Positions 17,391 to 25,462 of a stretch of DNA of 64,000 bases are shown here, piece after piece (positions within the stretch are counted from its first letter, which is position 1; each line of letters starts with the position of its first letter). The stretch is from Bacteroidota bacterium (GTDB lineage Bacteria > Bacteroidota > Bacteroidia > Flavobacteriales > Weeksellaceae). A program made the translations under genes and the position numbers. A model generated the notes under the pieces. It made no database searches and had not been told where the DNA came from. It worked only from the letters and a program-made list of their open reading frames with translations. The stretch lies in the NCBI GenBank assembly GCA_023457935.1, contig JAEXBA010000069.1:1-64000 (forward strand), read 5' to 3'.

Positions 17391-18047
17391 TTATTCAATT
17401 TCATTTCCATAGGAGAAAAGTTTATTTATAAAATCAGAAGTCCAATCATTTGTGTAAATATTTTGAAGTTCAAATGCAAAACCTGAAGTATCCTTTTTTT
17501 TGCCATCGCAATAACATGAAGCATAATAATTTCCTGTAATAAAATTAAACGATTTCTTATAATCACGTTTCCCGTTTTTATTATAGCTCAAATCGTACCC
17601 TATAATCTGTATTTTTTTATTATCCGGATTAAATCTAAACTTAATGTGTTCAATTAAATTTTTTTTCTCTCCAGAAATGTGGGGTTTAGTTATTCGATCA
17701 GCATAATCTATTCTAATTTCAATAATCTTACTTTTAATTATTGGGTCACTTAAATAATAATCCGCTTCCACATTATTATATATAATGCTGTTATTTAGGA
17801 CAGGTATCTCAACAGTTTTGTTTAAAGAGGATAAATAGACAGAGAGTATAAAATTTAAAAATTCATTACTGTTCTTTTCTTGAATTTCTGCTATATCTTT
17901 TATATTATCATCATCAAAATATAATGATTTGGGCTGCTTATATAATGTGTCTATAGCAGATTTTGAAAAATTCTCGGTAAAAATCTTTTTTTGACAAGAA
18001 ATATTAATAGTGCTTACACATATAATTAATAAAAATATCTTCTTCAT
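17391..18047 (-). CDS. Predicted lipoprotein of unknown function
   Basis: 218 residues. The signal MKKIFLLIICVSTINISC ends in a lipobox with Cys18 as the lipidation site. The rest is polar, with no recognised domain; it contains SCYCDGKKKDT late in the chain. It is the last gene of the island and lies 140 bases downstream of the preceding gene. By position it could be an immunity lipoprotein of the effector locus, but no paired toxin remains next to it. Confidence 0.7.
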   Translation of the reverse strand: MKKIFLLIICVSTINISCQKKIFTENFSKSAIDTLYKQPKSLYFDDDNIKDIAEIQEKNSNEFLNFILSVYLSSLNKTVEIPVLNNSIIYNNVEADYYLSDPIIKSKIIEIRIDYADRITKPHISGEKKNLIEHIKFRFNPDNKKIQIIGYDLSYNKNGKRDYKKSFNFITGNYYASCYCDGKKKDTSGFAFELQNIYTNDWTSDFINKLFSYGNEIE

Positions 18048-18187
18048 CTTGCCTATTTCTTATTTCTTTAATATTTATTTTTCGTTGTACCACAATGTAA
18101 ATGGGCTTTTATGATGAGAATCTTCTTTGAAGTTGTTGCTTTTCCGGGCTTATATCAATTTCAGTTTTCCAGCAGCAAAAAAGAAAA

Positions 18188-18796
18188 TTAATAATAAAGG
18201 TTGTATTTATCCATTTCTTCTTCCAGCGATTCATCTAAATAATAAAGTGAATCTTGTTCGATTTTGCCATCAGAAGTTATGCTGCTTTTAGAATAGGAAA
18301 TGATATATGAAGGATCTTTGCCTTTAGAAGGGAAATATTTTATTTGCCATAATCTGTTATTTTTTTGATCAAAGTAGGACAAGCAATTATATTCGCCGAA
18401 ACCATCTCCTGAAATATTTCTGTAAAAATCCAGTGAATCTATCTTTTTTCCATTGTCATATGTAAAAAAATTCACTTTAAATTCTTTGGAACTGCTTGAA
18501 CTTTGCTTAAGGAGTTGAACAGAGATAGCATTTAAGTTTGTTGATTTTGAATCAGTGCTGTTATAGTCAGAATATTTTTTTAAATATAAATTATTTTGTT
18601 TTTTTAATATAGAAGAGCCATGTTCAGAAGCAACAGTTTTAAAATAATTTTCTTTCGCAAGTGTAGAGTCTCCCCAGAAAACACTGCTAGTTGTTGTATC
18701 TGTTTTATTAATATTGGGCATATTTTGTTTACAACAAACTCCGCTGAATATTATTAAAAAAATAGAAAGTAAATAAAAAATTTTACCGGTCATCAT
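18188..18796 (-). CDS. Exported protein of unknown function, possible lipoprotein
   Basis: 202 residues. A hydrophobic N-terminus (FYLLSIFLIIFSGVCCKQ) has two adjacent cysteines where a lipobox would be, but the residues before them are not canonical. The remainder is hydrophilic and Ser-rich around SSSSKEF. Its ATG overlaps the stop of the preceding small ORF by 4 bases (ATGA), so the two are translationally coupled. No family recognised; an immunity role is inferred from context only. Confidence 0.65.
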   Translation of the reverse strand: MMTGKIFYLLSIFLIIFSGVCCKQNMPNINKTDTTTSSVFWGDSTLAKENYFKTVASEHGSSILKKQNNLYLKKYSDYNSTDSKSTNLNAISVQLLKQSSSSSKEFKVNFFTYDNGKKIDSLDFYRNISGDGFGEYNCLSYFDQKNNRLWQIKYFPSKGKDPSYIISYSKSSITSDGKIEQDSLYYLDESLEEEMDKYNLYY

Positions 18797-19002
18797 TTGA
18801 GTTCAAATATTTTTTTTAAATCTAATTGAATCTTGCCATCATAATATACCTTATTTTCTTCGATACTGAATTTTTTACCGTACAATTTTCCCTTATTATT
18901 TAAAAAACATAAATTTTGTAAAAGTAAAATAAGATAATTAATTTCAGAATACAAGTAACCGGCAACACTTACACTCTTGAACCTGGAAAAATCAATTGAC
19001 AA
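18793..19002 (-). CDS. Small ORF, probably a gene remnant
   Basis: 69 residues with only a TTG available as start and no signal peptide. It includes a hydrophobic stretch (INYLILLLQNLCFLNN) and ends KKIFELK. The 4-base overlap with the next gene argues that at least its 3' end is real. The lack of an ATG suggests the 5' part has been lost. I do not recognise it. Confidence 0.35.
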   Translation of the reverse strand: MSIDFSRFKSVSVAGYLYSEINYLILLLQNLCFLNNKGKLYGKKFSIEENKVYYDGKIQLDLKKIFELK

Positions 19003-19091
19003 ATATCAATTGTTTTCAATCGTTACTATTGCCATCTTTTGTAATTCGTAAAGTTTTTAGAGCACTCGCTTTCATTTCTACATTTTTCAGA

Positions 19092-19964
19092 CTACGGATG
19101 AAATGATTGTATTATTTTGCCTTTTTCATAAACTAACACCTTATCTACGGCTCCGTTTGGCGACAGATTCCATTCACCGTCTTTTAATCCATCAATATAA
19201 TAGCCGTCCATCCAAATATTCTTATCATATTCAAATGAATACCTTCTTTCTTCCCAATGTCCGTTTTTAACATTATTTCTCACATTTCCCTTCATCAAAT
19301 ATTCTTTTGTTGTTCCTGTTAAATTATTTGTAGATATTTCTTCGGTTTTTCCCCAATTATTGTTAATTGTTTTATTCTCTTCAAAATAATCTACTACAAA
19401 ATTATTTTTTATAATGAAGGATTGAGTTCTATACAAATTATTATCTTTTCTAAACTCTACCAACAGTTCTTTGTTTTTTCCTTGATGAGTTGTTCTTTGA
19501 TATTTTTCTTCGGCATCAAGATTTTCAAATATAAGCATCGCTTTATTTTCCATTGTTGTGTCATTTTCATCCATTAAAAGGATTATTCCCCCATACTTTG
19601 CATCCTCATACTTAATTGATACATACATTGAATTAAACAATTGATTATTAAGTTTAAAGGTTTTGTACTGATAAAATTTTATTAAATCAATATTTTCAGG
19701 GATTAAAGCATCCCACATAATGGGTCTTTCAAAATCTAATTCTAATGCTGCTTTATAAAAGTTTAAAAGTTGATTTTTAGAAATTTCATTTATTTCCTTT
19801 CCAATTGATTTTTCATCAATATTTTTAATAACAAAAAGTGAATCGCTAATCTTATTTTCAGTAAATGATGAATCATTTTTTCTAACAGAAACATTTTTAT
19901 CACCGCCTTTACAGTTGGTAGTGATTAATATCGGTATCAATAAAATCAAAAAATATTTTCTCAT
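19092..19964 (-). CDS. Lipoprotein with C-terminal MORN-like repeats
   Basis: 290 residues. The signal MRKYFLILLIPILITTNC gives Cys18 as lipidation site. The C-terminal third carries NGHWEERRYSFEY and DGYYIDGLKDGEWNLS, spaced like MORN/YwqK-type repeats. The start lies inside the 3' end of the LAS-peptidase remnant (56-bp overlap), the arrangement often seen for a toxin and its immunity gene. It may be the surviving immunity partner of that broken toxin; this is inference. Confidence 0.72.
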   Translation of the reverse strand: MRKYFLILLIPILITTNCKGGDKNVSVRKNDSSFTENKISDSLFVIKNIDEKSIGKEINEISKNQLLNFYKAALELDFERPIMWDALIPENIDLIKFYQYKTFKLNNQLFNSMYVSIKYEDAKYGGIILLMDENDTTMENKAMLIFENLDAEEKYQRTTHQGKNKELLVEFRKDNNLYRTQSFIIKNNFVVDYFEENKTINNNWGKTEEISTNNLTGTTKEYLMKGNVRNNVKNGHWEERRYSFEYDKNIWMDGYYIDGLKDGEWNLSPNGAVDKVLVYEKGKIIQSFHP

Positions 19965-20340
19965 TATATTTTTTTAATGTTGGTCTGTAACTTTGAACAT
20001 GTAAGTGATGGTTGTGATCATCATAATGTGAAGAATGATTTAACAGAAGTCCATTACTATAATTCCAAGATAACATACTTTTCCAACCGTATTTATACAA
20101 AGCATCATTAAATTGATTCTGCCTCATTTCATCCATTCCCTTCCAACCACTAGGATCCCCGGTTTCAGACTGAAGATTTAAATGAACGTTTTTGCCTGAT
20201 CTATCTTTTCTAAGATATCTTAAATCTCCATTCATTCCATTTTTATGAGATTTACTGCCTCCAATTGATCTGCCAAGAGAATCACTAAAACCATTAAAAG
20301 AAAAATCGGAAAAACTCAAATCTAGTATTGCACCAATCAA
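19909..20340 (-). pseudogene. LAS-type metallopeptidase domain, 3' part of a broken effector gene
   Basis: 143 codons opening with a TTG. SKSHKNGMNGDLRYL fits the S-x-H-x-x-G-x-x-x-D zinc site, and HYDDHNHHLHVQ the H-x-H site, of LAS peptidases such as MepA (peptidoglycan endopeptidases). The upstream frame (20337-20723) stops at TGA within GCTTGATT; one added T would read through into this domain, so the two are pieces of one gene. The catalytic motifs look intact. With only a TTG and no clear ribosome site it is probably not made as a functional protein. Confidence 0.7.
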
Positions 20341-20966
20341 GCTAATGTAACATCATTCAAATAGTATCGTGCACTGTCAGTGTTAATTGCTAATCTAAAA
20401 ATAACCCCATCTTTGGAATAAGGTTTAACATCTCTAATGTCCGTCAAAAATACATATGAACTGTCCCCGAGTTTGTCCTTGTAAGTTCCTCCATATTTGT
20501 CAAGAACTTTTTTCAATTTTATTTTTCCTAAATTATGAATATTTCCTGTTTTATCATGATAAAAGTAATCAGCTAATTCTCTTTTAGGAGCGTTTATTTT
20601 GAATTGGATTTCTCCTGATTCTGCGACCGTATGATATCTTTTTTCCCTCCCATCACTTAATAATACACCGTGTTTCCAATACCATCCTGCAGATTTTGTC
20701 ATTAATTCCAAATCATTAAGCAATAAATCAGGATTTGAAACTAGATTTTGTCCTGCATACTCACCAAATCTTCTATATCCTTTTTTTCTTGTTATTTGGA
20801 TTAAACCTCTTCCCCGATATTTATATCCTTCACCACTTGCCTCGTTTCTCTATATACGTAATTTCCCAGTCCTTCTGGATTTTTAAAAAACTCCGAAGGA
20901 CTAGAATATAATTTGAATTCCGTTTTATTTGATCCTTTGTAATTGTTCGGTGTTGGATTGCCTTAT
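20337..20966 (-). pseudogene. Glycoside hydrolase family 19-like domain, frameshifted and 5'-truncated
   Basis: Reading the minus strand, homology to GH19 chitinase/lysozyme-like proteins starts near 20964 after an in-frame stop (NPTPNNYKGSNK), runs to EGLGNYVYR, and then shifts frame. Two extra bases (GA) near 20847-20850 interrupt it. It resumes as NEASGEGYKYRGRGLIQIT, the GH19 signature, and SNPDLLLNDLELMTKSAGWYW. The intact tail (20337-20723) ends at a second frame break joining the LAS-peptidase part. The N-terminal half of a GH19 domain and any delivery domain are missing. Confidence 0.75.
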
Positions 20967-21003
20967 CTATTTCTAAGGAGTGGGGAAATTATAACAGATG
21001 CAA

Positions 21004-21768
21004 CTAATCGATTGATTTTATTGCTTCAATGTATCCTCTATTATTATTTTGATATACACTCAATACTGTTTCTCCACCTTCAGATAGTACTTTTATGGTA
21101 ATTTTGTCCCTTTTGATTAAGTAATTAATTTCAGGCGTAGACAATGTAGAGTAAACAGTATCTTTTTTAGGCAGAATTTTTAATAAATCATTCTGTTCAA
21201 ATTCCTTGGATAGTTGACGATATAGGTAATTTAAGTCAGTTACTCCTTCATATTCACATATGTCTATAAATGAATATTCATTAATATTCTTTTTGTAGCA
21301 TTTTACCTTATCATTGTTTGTTTTTGAAGCAGCTTTTGTGAAGTTAGTAGTAAGATTACATGTTTTGATAAAATCATTGTTTTCTAAGATCCCTTTATTG
21401 AATTTCAGATTTACAGGATTTTCAGGGTCATTGGTGATATCTTTCAACAGTCCAGTAGTAGGAAAAAATTCTATCCATCCTACGCTCATTTCTGAAGAAT
21501 CGCTTAATATATAGAGTTCAACAGAGATTTTTTCATCGCTAATGTTAGTAATCTTAGTTTTTACCTCATTAAAATTTTTAAAAGCTTGTGCATTACTAGA
21601 TTCAACAATGTCCCTTATAAGATCTTCGCAAGAGTAATATATTTTTTCAGAAGAACTCTTATCTTTTATTTGAACATCTACGCTAGTTGAAGCTTTCAAA
21701 GAATTATTATTCTTTTTACAAGATATTGAAGATAATAATATCAAGAATGCTAAGAATATTTTTTTCAT
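21004..21768 (-). CDS. Lipoprotein, candidate immunity protein of the M23-like effector
   Basis: 254 residues with a clear lipoprotein signal, MKKIFLAFLILLSSISC (Cys17). No recognised domain; the mature part is charged, with several aromatic residues. It begins 11 bases after the effector stop codon, in the same orientation and presumably on the same transcript. An envelope-anchored protein encoded directly after a cell-wall-degrading effector is the expected form of its antidote. No sequence proof of binding exists. Confidence 0.75.
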   Translation of the reverse strand: MKKIFLAFLILLSSISCKKNNNSLKASTSVDVQIKDKSSSEKIYYSCEDLIRDIVESSNAQAFKNFNEVKTKITNISDEKISVELYILSDSSEMSVGWIEFFPTTGLLKDITNDPENPVNLKFNKGILENNDFIKTCNLTTNFTKAASKTNNDKVKCYKKNINEYSFIDICEYEGVTDLNYLYRQLSKEFEQNDLLKILPKKDTVYSTLSTPEINYLIKRDKITIKVLSEGGETVLSVYQNNNRGYIEAIKSID

Positions 21769-21779
21769 TTTTTTAAATT

Positions 21780-24700
21780 TTATTTTCCTGAAATTTCAGC
21801 AATAAACTTGGCTCTAATACCGCTAAGGGTTGTTCTGTAAGCTGTTCGTGCCTTATCGTCATTTTTGTTAAACCATCTCTCAAAGTTACCGGTGTATTTT
21901 ATGATATAATTAATTTTATACTCCATACCCGCAACCACCGAAGGGAATTTTATAAATTCTTTTTTTCGATTGGTAACTTGAGTATTTCCTCCGGACCCGC
22001 TTAAGCCTGCTCCTTCAAAAGCACTCCAAGATCCCACAGGTTGCTCAGTGTAAAGAGCAGGATCCCAGCCATAATAGGGAGCTGGGCCAAATACTTCCAT
22101 ACCACCAGTACCGCAGTTTTGATATTGTGCAGATGTGAAATGAGTGGTTTCTAAACGATACATCTTTTCCACTATTGTTAACAAATCTTTGCCCGAAACT
22201 TCAATTTCTGTTTCAGAACCATTCCATTTCCAGCTCCATTTCTTATTTTTATACCTGTTATAGAGTTCCAAAAGTGCTTGTTTACCATCATCCACCGTAA
22301 AAAGATGATCAGTTGCTTTTCCTAATTTTCCAAAAGAATTTTCATATCCTTCAAGAAGAATTGCCAAAGGGTCAATAAGATCGCGTCTTCTCATATATGG
22401 AGGGTTGCTTCCCATATAGAGTGGATTAGTCTCACCAGCACTGCAATCATATAGTTCAAAGTGACACATATATAAAGAGTATTTTTTTTTCTCTTTTCTA
22501 TTGTAAGCAGTGACTCCTAAATGTGCTGTTTTCCCTAATTCTTGCTTTTGTATTACCTTATCATTAACATTTAATGATACAGAAGATTTTGCTAGCTCAC
22601 AATATTTTACTATAAATTTCCGTCCGTCGGGAAGGTTATGAAGAACACTTACATAAACATCATTTGCACCAAAATACTTGTTTTTTCCTATCACCATGCC
22701 ATCCGCTATTGCAACAATAGCGGTACTTGGATTGGTATATAGATCTCTTGCAGCATGTTTTCTGCCGGTTCTTGCTGCTCCAAAACACACTACATTGTCT
22801 TTTTTTGTTTCTGCCCAATACCTCTCCTCCCATTCTAAATCTGCATCATTAATTGGCTTTTCCAACGTTGGAAAGATGATAAGTTTAGGTGGGGATAATC
22901 TAAAATAGCTTTCAATGTTACTGCTCTTCAGAAACTCTTTTTTATGATTATCTAAAACCCCATTACAAGTAACCTCTAACCATAACATTTCTGTAATATT
23001 CTTATTAAGTTTAAAAGTTATTGTATCTCCTGCCTTGTAGGTTTTTATTTGTAATACCTTTTCTATTTCTTCCGAGTTGACATTCTTTCCTTCTTCTAAT
23101 TTTTTATTATTTTTATTGCCCTTTTTTACAATTCCTATGATAGTAGCTGCAATCCTTTTTTTCGAGGCATCGTCTATGACTTTGTTTTCGCCGCCAAAAA
23201 TGTAGGTATAATCACCGTCTTCTTTCCCTTTATTCAATTTCTCCTTCCAGGCCTTCAGATCGTCATCAGATTTTGGGCGGAGCTGTATAGGAATAATCAA
23301 CATTTCTGATTGCGTTTCTTCCCCTTTCGCATTCTTGGTTGTAACTTTTTTTATCGTTCCTGAAAACTCCGTTTTTTCAGTTCTTTCATTTTCTTTTAGT
23401 GGTTCTGATTGTTCCATTTGCGCCTCCGTAATTTCCAGAGCAGGTAGTACAGCATCCGCAGAACCTTTAATTAAGCCATCTTTTTCTTTAATTATTATTT
23501 TAGCATTCTTACCCTCTAACAAATAGGAACTCGCTACTAAATATACTTTTTCTTCCAGTGGAGCGCTGGCAATTTTTTTAAATTCTTCTCCTAATTTAAA
23601 TGTTTGAAAAGTAATTTTTTCCCCTTTGCTATATACTCCTTTTGTCAGCTTATCCTTAATAGCTTCTATCGTAGTATATTCCTTCTTCTTGGATAAGTCT
23701 TTAACTTTTGGCTTTTCAAGAATTATTTTTGCAATTTTTTCTTTTTCAGCATCCGTTGAAGTTTTATTACCATTGCTTCCAATTTCATATTCTAAAGTTC
23801 CGGAAACTTCCCCGGTTTTTTTTGTGTATTCTTTCCTTGCAAAATATGCGTCAATTAATCCTTCTATTTTTGGACCGGGATTTACCTGGCTTGGCGTTCT
23901 ACTATTTGAAGAATTTGTATTGATGTGTTGATCCTGAGTTGCTGTGCCTTGGGTACTAACTGGTTCTACTGTTTGCGGAGACGTTGTAGAAGCCTGATTT
24001 CCCACGCCGGCTGGAACTGAGGGATTATGTGGCGGAGAGAAGTCTGAAATGCTTCCTGAAGGTGCGCCCGCAGAGGAGGTGCCTGAATTATTATTTGCAG
24101 GATTATTTGCGGGGGGTATTTGATGTTTATAATCCGGATTATCTACGTATACATTTGGAGAATTATGCCTCTTATGCGGATAATATTCGACTGAAACAAA
24201 AAACTCGAATTGCTTTAGATCCGCTTCACCATTTTTTGCTTTATCAATTAAAGCGTTAATAAGAGTAAATTCCCAGAAAGCATGTCCTTTGTCATCTACT
24301 TCTATTGGTATTGAAAGGTCAATTGGAACTGTTCCTCCGTCCTGTTTTTTTCCATTGGCATCATCTTCCCATAACCTAAAAATCACTTTTTTTCGAAACA
24401 TATTCGTGCAGGTAGCCTTGCAACGAACTCTATCATTAACATTAAACTTCTTCGCTGCCGTATTGTCTACATGCAACAATTCAATCTTTTCTATTTTCGG
24501 AATTAACTTAGGGCGGGGAGTTATGAGTAAACCCTGTCCTTCAGGATGATATAGATAGCCAAAAAGTTTAAAAGTATCACCAACTACACTTTCACCGAAT
24601 GTAAAAGTATTATCACCTTTCTTGATGATATTTGCTCTTGTAAACTGTCCATTTCTTCTTTTCTTGAACAATTCCCACGTGACATGTTGCAAATTGCGTT

Positions 24701-24806
24701 TATCCGCAGGAGTTCCCGTGTGCCAACTATCAACTGTATAAGTAGTTTTATCGCCAGCTTGTGGACTTGTATTTCCAGAAATTTTTGATACTCCTTTTTT
24801 GCTCAT
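21780..24806 (-). CDS. Large M23-peptidase-like effector with PAAR-like (DUF4280) partner
   Basis: 1008 residues, no signal peptide. Residues 1-225 look like two beta-rich Ig-like modules. About 228-312 is a Pro/Ser/Thr/Asn-rich linker. Two diverged repeats lie at about 312-460 and 478-640 (compare YSKGEKITFQTFK with YKAGDTITFKLNK). An M23/LytM-like domain at about 668-820 keeps the zinc ligands His684, Asp688 and His782, but has Glu737 and Met780 where LytM has its two catalytic histidines. The tail (875-920, RLETTHFTSAQY and PYYGWDP) may be a second wall-cleaving domain. It starts 10 bases after the DUF4280 gene. Confidence 0.8.
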   Translation of the reverse strand: MSKKGVSKISGNTSPQAGDKTTYTVDSWHTGTPADKRNLQHVTWELFKKRRNGQFTRANIIKKGDNTFTFGESVVGDTFKLFGYLYHPEGQGLLITPRPKLIPKIEKIELLHVDNTAAKKFNVNDRVRCKATCTNMFRKKVIFRLWEDDANGKKQDGGTVPIDLSIPIEVDDKGHAFWEFTLINALIDKAKNGEADLKQFEFFVSVEYYPHKRHNSPNVYVDNPDYKHQIPPANNPANNNSGTSSAGAPSGSISDFSPPHNPSVPAGVGNQASTTSPQTVEPVSTQGTATQDQHINTNSSNSRTPSQVNPGPKIEGLIDAYFARKEYTKKTGEVSGTLEYEIGSNGNKTSTDAEKEKIAKIILEKPKVKDLSKKKEYTTIEAIKDKLTKGVYSKGEKITFQTFKLGEEFKKIASAPLEEKVYLVASSYLLEGKNAKIIIKEKDGLIKGSADAVLPALEITEAQMEQSEPLKENERTEKTEFSGTIKKVTTKNAKGEETQSEMLIIPIQLRPKSDDDLKAWKEKLNKGKEDGDYTYIFGGENKVIDDASKKRIAATIIGIVKKGNKNNKKLEEGKNVNSEEIEKVLQIKTYKAGDTITFKLNKNITEMLWLEVTCNGVLDNHKKEFLKSSNIESYFRLSPPKLIIFPTLEKPINDADLEWEERYWAETKKDNVVCFGAARTGRKHAARDLYTNPSTAIVAIADGMVIGKNKYFGANDVYVSVLHNLPDGRKFIVKYCELAKSSVSLNVNDKVIQKQELGKTAHLGVTAYNRKEKKKYSLYMCHFELYDCSAGETNPLYMGSNPPYMRRRDLIDPLAILLEGYENSFGKLGKATDHLFTVDDGKQALLELYNRYKNKKWSWKWNGSETEIEVSGKDLLTIVEKMYRLETTHFTSAQYQNCGTGGMEVFGPAPYYGWDPALYTEQPVGSWSAFEGAGLSGSGGNTQVTNRKKEFIKFPSVVAGMEYKINYIIKYTGNFERWFNKNDDKARTAYRTTLSGIRAKFIAEISGK

Positions 24807-24816
24807 AATACATAAT

Positions 24817-25317
24817 TTACCAAATGTCTAACGTAGTAGTACCTTGTTCCTCCTGAAACTCCTCAAAATCCACCACCGGATTATACACATGCTGTTCCTT
24901 CGCATCCGCATTCTTTACATTACTCTTGCCAACTTCGCTTTGCTGGCCATGTTTCATGACAGTAATTTTTCCGCCGATAACACACTGCAGTTCGGATATT
25001 TCTGTGAGGCAGCTTTTGTCCATTACTTTTACTTTTTCATAGCATTTCTGCCATTTTCCGGCGGGAGCGTAACTGCAGGGCAGGTAACTGCTTCCTGAGG
25101 GCTGAAGTTTGCACTGCGGCCCGAAAGGTTGCGCTTGCGGATTAAAGGTAAGATCGTCTTCCGTAACGGCAAGATAATCTGCTTCGCCTTTTTCGTCGTT
25201 CCAGTAATGTTTCTGGTGGCTCGTGACTTTAAAATTAGGAAATTTTAATCCCTGATTGCACTTTGCCATGCCTTTTTGGATGACGAAATATTTCCCGTCG
25301 TGTTCAGAACCGCTCAT
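24817..25317 (-). CDS. DUF4280 domain-containing PAAR-like protein
   Basis: 166 residues. Six cysteines at 20, 69, 81, 92, 103 and 112 lie in the pattern of DUF4280 (FGPQCKLQPSG, YLPCSYAPAGKW, LQCVIGGKITV). The family is regarded as a PAAR-like spike tip that carries effectors on type VI-like contractile systems in Bacteroidota. The acidic C-terminal tail after residue 120 may bind the effector. It heads the island operon, 10 bases before the large effector gene. No structural secretion genes are in the window, so it would have to use a system encoded elsewhere. Confidence 0.8.
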   Translation of the reverse strand: MSGSEHDGKYFVIQKGMAKCNQGLKFPNFKVTSHQKHYWNDEKGEADYLAVTEDDLTFNPQAQPFGPQCKLQPSGSSYLPCSYAPAGKWQKCYEKVKVMDKSCLTEISELQCVIGGKITVMKHGQQSEVGKSNVKNADAKEQHVYNPVVDFEEFQEEQGTTTLDIW

Positions 25318-25462
25318 GAAAAATTATTTTTTACCAATTACTAAATTATAAAATACTTTCACTTGTAAGGGCTTATCAAAAAGAAATTATGAAATTGTAG
25401 TAGAATTACGACTCAGTAATAGATGGCTGAATTTTCCGGGAACAGGAGAGAAAAAGTCTAAC

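Larger units (their letters stand above)
17391..25317 (-). other. Accessory effector-immunity island between dnaE-like gene and dinB
   Basis: All genes here run on the minus strand, and the DNA is visibly richer in A and T than either flank. Order of transcription: DUF4280 PAAR-like protein, large M23-like effector, lipoprotein, broken GH19/LAS toxin remnant, lipoprotein with MORN-like repeats, a small ORF, and two more predicted exported proteins. No tss/tag structural genes, integrase or direct repeats were found in the window. The interpretation as an orphan type VI (Bacteroidota T6SSiii-like) effector locus is inference from the DUF4280 neighbour and gene order. Confidence 0.65.

Noticed and set aside
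19016..19085. Short minus-strand frame ending in TRITKDGNSND-like sequence before the 69-codon ORF
   Set aside because: Only about 20 codons, no start and no recognisable family; it could be a gene scrap but cannot be supported.
17391..25317. Island as a prophage or transposon
   Set aside because: No integrase, transposase, phage structural gene, terminal repeat or tRNA junction is visible; the only tRNA is 7 kb away.
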